Origin: SKLM01 sp964450435
Lineage (GTDB): Bacteria > Chloroflexota > Anaerolineae > B4-G1
Assembly: GCA_964450435.1 (NCBI GenBank)
Contig: CAYVCX010000082.1
Coordinates: 1 to 10,420, forward strand
DNA length: 10,420 nucleotides
Reading direction: 5' to 3'
Below, piece by piece: positions 5,381 to 10,420 of the stretch; within the stretch, counting starts at the first letter, position 1; every line of letters begins with the position of its first letter. The translations under genes were made by a program, and so were the position numbers. Below the pieces are notes generated by a model that saw only the letters and a program-made list of their open reading frames with translations, did no database searches and was not told the DNA's origin.

Positions 5381-6574
5381 TTACTCAAATGGAGAGGTGT
5401 AATGCACCCAGACCCAGGTGCTCGGCGCGCCATCGGGGATGTAGAGCGCCTGGCGTCCTTCGGGAAGCGGCGGGTCTGACCACTCGAAGAACCACTTGGC
5501 GTCGCGGGGCGGCAGGTTGACGCAACCGTAACTCCGCAAGAAGCCGAAGGAATTGTGCCAGTAGGCCGTGTGTATAGAGTATCCCCCGTGGAAGTACAGC
5601 GACCAGGGCACATCCTCGATGTAGTAGAAGATCGGACTCCCATCCTCGACGTCGGGATTGCTCATCTTGCCCTCGAGCAGCTTGTAGTAGACGCGGTACA
5701 GCCCCGGGGGCGTCGCGGTTGCGCTTCGCCCGCTCGAGATCAGGGTGGCATAGACCATGCGGGGGCCCTCGTAGGCAGCGATGGTCTGCTCGAACAGGTC
5801 GACCTCGATCCACTTGTCGCCGGGCCCCACCCCCTCGGGCGGCGGGGAGACGTCCACGCGCGAGACGTGACTCTGCTCAACCCACTGGTCGTGATCCACC
5901 AGATACCAGATTTCGCGGCTCCCGCGACGCTCCTCCGCGAAGATGGTCACTCGCTGGTAGCGCTCCAGGGGAGCCACCGCCTCGTTCAGCGGGCCCTGGG
6001 GCACCAGCGACGGCTGGGTCCAGCGGTTGATCCAGGCAAACGGAAGCTCCGGCTGCTCACGAAGGTACACGCCTTGAAACCTGGAGGGACTCGCGAACGA
6101 CAGAGCTTCCGCAGGCACGTACTCGTCGGGGTTGATCCTGTACCAGGTCTGCCCCTCGTACTCGACCGCCCCCTCCACGCTGACCCACCAGCTGCCGGAC
6201 AGCATGGTGCGTACGGGAGGCAATCCCTCGGCGGCCTCCATCGGGTGCCGGTAGACGTTCAGCGGCAGGGAGGTCGCAATGGCGTACGTATGGGGAAGCA
6301 GACTGTCCTCCTCCTCGACGGGCAGCTCCTGAGCCGGCAGCTCGGGCAGGGTATCGGGAAGGCGGATGGAGGCGATTCGATAGGCGGTAGTACCCGGCCC
6401 GTGGGGGGGACACAGCGCGCGATCCTGCCACACGACGTTGGGCACGCAGACGTACCGGGCAGTGGCCGCGTGTCTGGGCGCTTGCCGCTCTTGCGCATCA
6501 GAAGCAGCAACTGACCCGGGGTTCAGTACGAGTAGAAGCAGCAGAGTAGAGACAAAGAACAGACAGCGTCGCAT
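5381..6574 (-). CDS. Secreted L,D-transpeptidase (YkuD domain)
   Basis: This 397-residue exported enzyme probably makes 3-3 or related cross-links in peptidoglycan, or attaches proteins to it, through a catalytic cysteine. A signal peptide covers residues 1-24 (MRRCLFF, a Leu run, then VAAS). Two SH3-like segments follow (about 98-158 and 180-240), the second carrying the IWYLVDHDQWV pattern. The YkuD domain spans 253-380: KWIEVDLFEQTIAAYEG, then HGGYSIH (His329, His335) and SYGCVNL (348-354) with Cys351, the family's active-site arrangement. The ATG at 6574 has AAGGAG 14 bases upstream, further than usual; the 14-base spacer is two copies of ATCAGGT (plus strand). That ribosome-binding site comes from the end of the repeat at 6594. 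The CapA gene follows 27 bases downstream on the same strand, suggesting one envelope-related operon. Confidence 0.92.
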   Translation of the reverse strand: MRRCLFFVSTLLLLLVLNPGSVAASDAQERQAPRHAATARYVCVPNVVWQDRALCPPHGPGTTAYRIASIRLPDTLPELPAQELPVEEEDSLLPHTYAIATSLPLNVYRHPMEAAEGLPPVRTMLSGSWWVSVEGAVEYEGQTWYRINPDEYVPAEALSFASPSRFQGVYLREQPELPFAWINRWTQPSLVPQGPLNEAVAPLERYQRVTIFAEERRGSREIWYLVDHDQWVEQSHVSRVDVSPPPEGVGPGDKWIEVDLFEQTIAAYEGPRMVYATLISSGRSATATPPGLYRVYYKLLEGKMSNPDVEDGSPIFYYIEDVPWSLYFHGGYSIHTAYWHNSFGFLRSYGCVNLPPRDAKWFFEWSDPPLPEGRQALYIPDGAPSTWVWVHYTSPFE

Positions 6575-6594
6575 ATCAGGTATCAGGTCTCCTT
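6575..6594 (-). promoter_or_regulatory. Displaced ribosome-binding site of the L,D-transpeptidase
   Basis: On the minus strand AAGGAG (6594-6589) is separated from the ATG at 6574 by 14 bases. That spacer is exactly a tandem duplication of a 7-bp unit (6575-6581 and 6582-6588, ATCAGGT on the plus strand). One unit would give an ideal 7-base spacing. The AAGGAG itself is the outward-facing sequence at the end of repeat copy C. Confidence 0.55.
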
Positions 6595-7030
6595 AGTTCT
6601 ACGACCATACATCGGCAATCAGAGCTTCCTGGACGGCCGAGGAGCGTCCACGTGTGAGTTATACCCGGCCAGCGTGAGTGAGATTCCTCCACTCCGCTTC
6701 GCTGCGGCCGGAATGACGGTGTTGGAAGTTTCTTGCGTCCTGAGTGGTGCGCGCACCATGGGTTCTCCCGAAATGACGGTGGGCGGAGGATCGGGGTCAT
6801 AGACCCCTCCGAGCTTAGCTGGGTCACAGGCCCCTCCGAGCCTCGCCGGGTCGCAGAGCCCTGTGAGTCTGGCCGGGAGGAGGATCGGGGGGTTGGGCCG
6901 CCGGCGGAGGTGGGAGATTCCTCCACTCCGCTTCGCTGCGGTCGGAATGACAGTGTTGGGGGTTTCTTGCGTCCTGAGTGGTGCGTGCACCATGGGTTTT
7001 CTCGGAATGACAAATGCGGCTGTAGTATTC
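6594..7030. mobile_element. MITE-like repeat, rearranged double copy (copy C)
   Basis: The left end TAGTTCTACGA (6594-6604) and the following 180 bases match copy A, including the hairpin core at 6680-6717. Instead of the right end, the sequence passes at about 6778 into a GC-rich insert with a 27-bp tandem repeat (6797-6877). A second hairpin core (6914-6951) and a full right half then follow, ending TGTAGTATTC at 7030. The structure is one and a half elements fused, from recombination or a nested insertion. It fills most of the 585-base gene-free gap between the L,D-transpeptidase and the YprB-like gene. The remaining part, 7031-7159, holds nothing I can identify. Confidence 0.65.
6797..6877. 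repeat. Three tandem 27-bp repeats
   Basis: Three adjacent degenerate units (6797-6823, 6824-6850, 6851-6877) share the frame TC-CA-G-CCC-C---GAG and end in GGG. The unit length is divisible by three, so on the minus strand it reads as a 9-residue repeat around CDPARLGG. No start, ribosome-binding site or flanking gene supports translation. The units lie inside repeat copy C and appear to be specific to it. Confidence 0.6.
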
Positions 7031-7159
7031 GGGCGATGGTTCCGTATTCTAGCACGATTTCGCGCACAGTCCAATCTCGCATCAGCCTCTCTCATTCTGG
7101 ACGCTCTACGGCCCGGCAGAGTTCCCCTCCCCGGACGTGTTAGGCTGCCGATCCGAGAC

Positions 7160-8518
7160 CTAGTCCCCCATCTTCCGTTCCAGGCGCGAGAGCCGATGGC
7201 GCAGCTGGGCCAGCTTCCTGGCACGCTGCTCCCCCGCCGACCAGCCTCTCACCCCCTCCAGGGCGAAACGGGTCCACGCAGCGGCGTGCGCGGCGCTCTC
7301 CACGTACCACTCGAAGTACTTCGCCAGCTCCACGCAGGCCAGCACACCGTCCCCCTGCCCTCCGGACTCCAGGGCCAGCTGCTGCCAATAGGCAAACGCT
7401 TCGTCGCGGCGCTCGTTCCGTTTGAGCAGATAGGCCAGATCGCGGAGGGTCCGCTTCCGCACGGAAGCCCCGGTCTGGCGGTGCGAGCGAAGCGCGGCGC
7501 GGTAGGCCCGCTCTCCTTTGGCCAGCCGTCCCTCGTCCGTGTACCAGCGCGCCAGGGCATAGATCTCCGCACCGCTCAATGGGCCAGGCGCGCCGGCGCG
7601 CTCCGCGTCCCAGGGATCGGCGACCACCCGGCAGAGACGCGTCGCCAGCGTGACCATGCTCAGAATATCGATCTTGTTGTGGTACAGGACCCGCTTCATA
7701 TCTCGAGCATCGCCGGTGCGCAGGTAATTGCGGTAGAGAAAGGGGATCACACCGCTGGGAACGTCCGCCTGCTGACGCCGAACGCCGAGCACCTCCCGCT
7801 CCAGGGAGGTGAGAGCACAAGACGGCAGCGCATAGCGCCACAGCCGGCGGGCGGGATGAAGCAAGTCGAGGTGCGCCATGTGGCGCATGGGCGGCGTCAT
7901 CCGCGCCAGGATGAACCGGTTTTCGATGATGGGCACGTCGAAAGCTCGCCCGTTGAAGGAGACCAGAGCCTGGAACGAGGGCACACAATCCATCAGCGTC
8001 TCGACCATCGCCGGCTCGTCGCCGGGATCGCGGAGGAAGAACTGGCGTACCTGAAAGCCCCCCTTGACGAAGGAGCCCAGCCCCACGACAAAAGCCATCG
8101 TCCCCGTCCCGCCCGAAAGGCCCGTCGTCTCCGTATCGAGGAAACAGACCCGACTCAGATCCACGTCGGCGAGCCGCTCCTCCTGCCCGGCCTGCACCAC
8201 GGCATCTGTGGACAGCTCCAGGAAGGAGGAGAGGGGCAAATCGCCGTGGCGGTGATCGAGGGGATAGGTCTCCTCCACCACGAAACACTGCCCACGGCTG
8301 GTAGTCTCAAACCGCCCCGACACCAGGTCTTCGATAGCGAAGGAACGGGACGGCTCCTGGCGCTGCAGCTCGCGCATGCCCTGCACCACCCCAAGCTCGC
8401 GGAGGCGGCGTCTCAGATCATCGCGCACGGTGTCCCAAAGCCCCCATTGAAACCCGGGATCGGTCCGGGCGAGCGGCGGATGCCACTCACGTCCTCCGCC
8501 GAGCCTTGCGAATCGCAC
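7160..8518 (-). CDS. YprB-like RNase H-fold exonuclease with helical-repeat tail
   Basis: This 452-residue protein resembles Bacillus YprB (RNase_H_2 domain, DEDD exonuclease fold), a presumed metal-dependent nuclease whose natural substrate is not settled. Residues 60-120 match the family's lead-in, with RGQCFVVEETYP and an HG. The nuclease domain has FLDTETTGLSGGTGT (126-140; Asp128, Glu130), FNGRAFDVP (188-196; Asp194), HLDLLHPARRLW (216-227) and YHNKIDILS (279-287; His280, Asp284). The C-terminal third (310-450) is made of helical pairs with TPR character, as in longer YprB homologues. The start is uncertain: GTG at 8518 follows GGGGGTGACCTG, while GTG at 8428 would begin just before the helix DDLRRRLRELG. 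It lies downstream of ogt on the same strand, separated by a repeat. Confidence 0.85.
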   Translation of the reverse strand: MRFARLGGGREWHPPLARTDPGFQWGLWDTVRDDLRRRLRELGVVQGMRELQRQEPSRSFAIEDLVSGRFETTSRGQCFVVEETYPLDHRHGDLPLSSFLELSTDAVVQAGQEERLADVDLSRVCFLDTETTGLSGGTGTMAFVVGLGSFVKGGFQVRQFFLRDPGDEPAMVETLMDCVPSFQALVSFNGRAFDVPIIENRFILARMTPPMRHMAHLDLLHPARRLWRYALPSCALTSLEREVLGVRRQQADVPSGVIPFLYRNYLRTGDARDMKRVLYHNKIDILSMVTLATRLCRVVADPWDAERAGAPGPLSGAEIYALARWYTDEGRLAKGERAYRAALRSHRQTGASVRKRTLRDLAYLLKRNERRDEAFAYWQQLALESGGQGDGVLACVELAKYFEWYVESAAHAAAWTRFALEGVRGWSAGEQRARKLAQLRHRLSRLERKMGD

Positions 8519-8546
8519 CAGGTCACCCCCGCCGCGACCCTGCCAG

Positions 8547-8725
8547 GCATCCCGAGCGAGCGCAGCGAGTCGAGTAATCTCGCGCTGGCTGGCAAAGAGA
8601 TTCCTCCGCTACACTCCGCTGCGCTCCGTTCCGGTCGGAATGACGAAGGCGGCGGCCTCTTGCCTACTGAGTGGCGTGCCAGCGCCATGGGGCAACTCGG
8701 AACGACAAGTGCGGTTGAAGTACTA
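8547..8725. mobile_element. MITE-like repeat, diverged copy with inverted second core (copy E)
   Basis: The right half (8597-8725) matches the family: a longer hairpin core at 8597-8644, then the CCATGGGGCAACTCGGAACGAC section and the end TGAAGTACTA at 8716-8725. To its left, 8547-8581 is a second core-like sequence in opposite orientation (its reverse complement starts GAGATTACTCGACTCGC). The two cores face each other across 15 bases and could form a large cruciform. The TAG stop of ogt is inside the right end (8725-8723). The left edge lies only about 30 bases upstream of the YprB-like gene. Confidence 0.6.
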
Positions 8726-9232
8726 GAGAGGATACGCATCCTCCAGCCGCAGCAGGGTCTCCTTGGCGTCCAGGCCGGCCCCGAAGCCGACCAACGCGCC
8801 GCCACTCCCAATCACCCGGTGGCACGGGATCACAATGGGCAGTGGATTCGCTCCCAGCGCGGCACCGACCGCTCGTGAAGCCTTCGGCCTCCCCACCAAC
8901 TGCGCGACATCCCCATAGCTTGCCGTCGCACCGTAAGGGATGCGGGCGACCTGGCTCCACACCGCCGTCTGGAAGGCGGTGCCGTGCACATCAAGGGGCA
9001 GATCGAACGAGCGTCGGGCGCCGGAGAAGTACTCGTCGAGCTGGGAGGTGGCCACCGTCATCAGCTCGGCGTCCTCGACCACCTGCAGCGGGTGGACGTG
9101 CTGGGAGAGCCAGCTGAGAAAGGCCCCCGATCGTTCAGCGCCCAGGGATATCTTGCAGACCCCCATCTCGGTGGCGGCGACCCAGACCCTGCCCACCGGG
9201 GAATCCACACGCGCGTATACAACTTCCTTCAT
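8723..9232 (-). CDS. ogt: Methylated-DNA--protein-cysteine methyltransferase (Ogt type)
   Basis: This 169-residue repair protein removes alkyl groups from O6-alkylguanine (and O4-alkylthymine) in DNA by transferring them irreversibly to its own cysteine. The N-terminal ribonuclease-H-like domain covers about 1-80. The DNA-binding, active-site domain has TAFQTAVWSQVARIPYG (85-101), the helix-turn-helix segment ATASYGDVAQLVGRPKASRAVG with the probable arginine finger Arg120, and IPCHRVIGSGG (135-145) with acceptor Cys137. Length is typical of stand-alone Ogt, with no AraC-like Ada domain. The ATG at 9232 has GGAGGAGG about 5 bases upstream. An upstream extension to 9364 has no such support and overlaps the HAD gene. 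It starts 58 bases after the HAD phosphatase stop and is likely co-transcribed with it. Its stop codon is provided by the end of repeat copy E. Confidence 0.95.
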   Translation of the reverse strand: MKEVVYARVDSPVGRVWVAATEMGVCKISLGAERSGAFLSWLSQHVHPLQVVEDAELMTVATSQLDEYFSGARRSFDLPLDVHGTAFQTAVWSQVARIPYGATASYGDVAQLVGRPKASRAVGAALGANPLPIVIPCHRVIGSGGALVGFGAGLDAKETLLRLEDAYPL

Positions 9233-9290
9233 CGCTTCCTCCTCCACATTCAAGACTCCTTGGCCTCCGCGGTCCGACCTCGGGCAGCGC

Positions 9291-9965
9291 TCACACCCGG
9301 AACACAGACAGAAGGTCGGAGACACTCTCGACGACGACGTCAGCGCCAGCCCGCTCCAACTCATCCCTCTCGCCGAATCCGGACAGGACGGCGACGGCGC
9401 GGGCCCCGGCGCGACGGGCGCTCCTCACGTCCGGGGTGGTGTCTCCCACCATGGCGCAGCGGTCAGCAGGGACGCCAAGCCGACGCGCGGCCTCCCGAAT
9501 GGGCCCAGGATGGGGTTTGACCCGCCAGGTGGTCTCGCGGGTGACGAGCGCATCGAACATCCCCTCGAGGCCGTGCTGATTCAAGAATGCCTCAGCCTGC
9601 TCCCGTCCCCGTGTGGTGACGATGCCCAGGCAGTAGCGCGCCTTCAACTGCAAGAGCACCGGCTCAGCGCCCTGCATCAGGCGGTAGTGTGGACGCGCTG
9701 CCCCACCGCGCCAGCGGCGGAGCCAGCGCCACAGGCCGAGCACGAGCCGGTCCAGGCCCACGACGTCCAGCAGGGTGATCCCTGCGTTGAGCGGGCCTTC
9801 AGCCGCCATCACCATGCGCCGCGCCAGCCCCCGCATCTTCGCCGGACCCAGGCGCTGCAGCCACAGCGTGAGGCTCTCCACGACCTGGTCGTCAGTATCC
9901 ATGAGCGTCCCATCCAGGTCGAAGAGCAAGGCATCAATGGCGGTGGGGTCGAGGGCAGCGCCCAT
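9291..9965 (-). CDS. HAD-superfamily phosphatase (phosphoglycolate-phosphatase-like)
   Basis: This 224-residue HAD hydrolase dephosphorylates a small molecule through an aspartyl-phosphate intermediate. The substrate cannot be read from sequence; phosphoglycolate or a nucleotide are the usual candidates. Motif I is FDLDGT (15-20; nucleophile Asp16, acid/base Asp18), motif II IVTTRG (115-120), motif III Lys150 in WRVKPHP, and motif IV MVGDTTPD (172-179). The segment between motifs I and II is a helical cap, placing it in subfamily IA. The ATG at 9965 has no Shine-Dalgarno sequence. It sits 6 bases after the -10 box of a near-consensus promoter (9972-10000), which predicts a leaderless mRNA. 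A TTG at 9980 in the same frame would overlap the -10 box and is unlikely. ogt lies 58 bases downstream. Confidence 0.88.
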   Translation of the reverse strand: MGAALDPTAIDALLFDLDGTLMDTDDQVVESLTLWLQRLGPAKMRGLARRMVMAAEGPLNAGITLLDVVGLDRLVLGLWRWLRRWRGGAARPHYRLMQGAEPVLLQLKARYCLGIVTTRGREQAEAFLNQHGLEGMFDALVTRETTWRVKPHPGPIREAARRLGVPADRCAMVGDTTPDVRSARRAGARAVAVLSGFGERDELERAGADVVVESVSDLLSVFRV

Positions 9966-9971
9966 AAGGGG

Positions 9972-10000
9972 ACTATACAATGATCAAGCGGGGCTGTCAA
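9972..10000 (-). promoter_or_regulatory. Near-consensus promoter of the HAD-ogt unit
   Basis: On the minus strand TTGACA (10000-9995), exactly 17 bases, then TATAGT (9977-9972). Initiation seven bases after the -10 box would fall on the A of the HAD gene's ATG. It is the best sigma-70-like promoter in the window and sits immediately beside the decayed IS110 fragment. Confidence 0.8.
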
Positions 10001-10019
10001 TGGCCCAGGAGCATTAGAC

Positions 10020-10216
10020 CTTTGAGGTTTTCGCGCGGCCTGCCAAGACCCAGAAAACGGCTCCAGTGGGCACAAGACAGTGCGCTGCGAGGCGTCAATC
10101 GAAACCTCAAAGAACTCAAACAAGCCGCTGACGAAGGAATCTCTCCTTGGGTCCAACACCACGGCTCGGTGGGCCGCTTTCACGGCTAGGTCGATCCCGA
10201 TGACACGCATTTCCAT
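10020..10216 (-). pseudogene. IS110-family recombinase, N-terminal remnant
   Basis: From the ATG at 10216, with AGGAGG six bases upstream, the frame reads MEMRVIGIDLAVKAAHRAVV and then LDP. This is the hallmark beginning of IS110-family DEDD recombinases, with the first catalytic Asp in GID. A normal protein has roughly 300-400 residues. Here similarity is lost after about 45-50 residues. A shifted frame further on reads PTGAVFWVLAGR and then KTSKV before a stop (near 10020), resembling the PTG and VN/KTSKV-like stretches that should lie further down the protein. This points to an internal deletion plus a frameshift. The rest of the gene and the serine-containing C-terminal domain are absent. 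The promoter of the HAD gene begins just beyond the remnant. Family call is from remembered motifs. Confidence 0.7.
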
Positions 10217-10420
10217 CTTAGACCTCCTCGTCTTGATACTTATGCGATCTCGCTTGGGGAGGACAAGAAGCGTGCACAGCCCCCAGGCCCATACACTACC
10301 CAGCCTTGCAACTTATTCGGGGCCTGGCTCTACCACCAGCCCCAATGTTCCTAATCGGGTCTCCTGGAGGGCAGAACGACAATCTTTAGGGAGAGGCTTC
10401 AACCTCAGGTCTCTTCGGTA
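10217..10420 (-). ncRNA. IS110 non-coding end, candidate bridge RNA region
   Basis: The 204 bases upstream of the IS110 recombinase remnant contain no gene. In IS110-group elements this position (left end, upstream of the recombinase and on the same strand) encodes the bridge RNA that guides target and donor recognition. Here the minus strand can fold: CCAGGCCC (10327-10320) pairs perfectly with GGGCCTGG (10290-10283), closing a 29-base loop. GGGGCTGG just upstream can alternatively pair with CCAGGCCCC around TGGTAGAG. Small hairpins GAGGTTGAAGCCTC and GCGAGATCGC lie at either side. The element's outer end is not visible inside the window. Position and fold are observed; the bridge RNA function is inferred. 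Confidence 0.4.

Noticed and set aside
5555..6514. Plus-strand open frame of 319 codons opposite the L,D-transpeptidase
   Set aside because: The minus strand has a signal peptide and a complete YkuD active site. The plus-strand product is unstructured Arg/Gly/Pro-rich sequence.
6650..6690. TATAAC on the minus strand (CCGGGTATAACTC) as a promoter for the L,D-transpeptidase
   Set aside because: There is no matching -35 hexamer, and the sequence is not conserved in the equivalent part of repeat copy A.
6576..7224. Minus-strand frames through the repeat region, with reading such as AAKRSGGIS and 9-residue repeats
   Set aside because: These are translations of the non-coding repeat family; the same peptide appears wherever a copy occurs in frame. 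No start signal was found.
6863..8878. Long plus-strand open frame (671 codons) across the YprB-like gene and into ogt
   Set aside because: It spans two convincing minus-strand genes and two repeat copies, and has no domain or ribosome-binding site.
1..10420. CRISPR array, phage defence or toxin-antitoxin system
   Set aside because: There are no regularly spaced identical repeats, and no small gene pair or defence-domain protein was recognised. The interspersed repeats are unevenly spaced and of MITE type.

Overview
The window looks like a high-GC, accessory-rich piece of a bacterial chromosome, most likely Chloroflexota (Thermomicrobia- or Anaerolineae-like). This is an inference. It rests on the Pro/Thr-rich linker of the secreted CapA protein, the divergent CapA subfamily, a YprB-type exonuclease with a helical-repeat tail, and abundant GGAATGAC-type intergenic hairpin repeats. 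No rRNA or other direct taxonomic marker is present.

Layout, left to right. Positions 1-225 hold no recognisable gene. Positions 226-1718 are an apparently intact insertion sequence of the ISKra4 family (minus strand), with terminal inverted repeats, a short target duplication and its own -10 box. A non-coding G-rich stretch follows. Next comes a tRNA-Gly(GCC) with a strong promoter (1926-1953) and a rho-independent terminator (2067-2116). Only 15 bases after the terminator a family 2 glycosyltransferase starts (2131-2817, +).

The minus strand then carries a small hypothetical protein (3016-3492) and a probable two-gene cell-envelope unit: a secreted L,D-transpeptidase (5381-6574) followed by a membrane-anchored CapA-family protein (3665-5353). 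After a repeat-filled gap (6575-7159) comes a second minus-strand group. In transcription order it holds a HAD phosphatase (9291-9965), an Ogt-type O6-alkylguanine DNA methyltransferase (8723-9232) and a YprB-like RNase H-fold exonuclease (7160-8518). The phosphatase has a near-consensus promoter placed so that its mRNA should be leaderless. The right edge (10020-10420) is a decayed IS110-family element: the start of the recombinase plus the upstream non-coding end, where IS110 elements encode their bridge RNA.

The most unusual feature is a short interspersed repeat that looks like a MITE. It is about 204 bp in its one complete-looking copy, with inverted ends reading TAGTACTAC(A/G)A. It is present complete, rearranged or partial at 2815-3018, 3557-3646, 6594-7030 and 8547-8725. 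Its palindromic end TAGTACTA supplies the in-frame stop codon of three genes (glycosyltransferase, hypothetical, ogt). The outward strand of its other end reads AAGGAG and appears to supply the ribosome-binding site of the L,D-transpeptidase. The element therefore seems to shape gene boundaries across the region.

Functionally the window mixes envelope biogenesis (glycosyltransferase, L,D-transpeptidase, CapA), DNA repair and nucleic acid processing (Ogt, YprB-like), a small-molecule phosphatase, and at least three kinds of mobile DNA.
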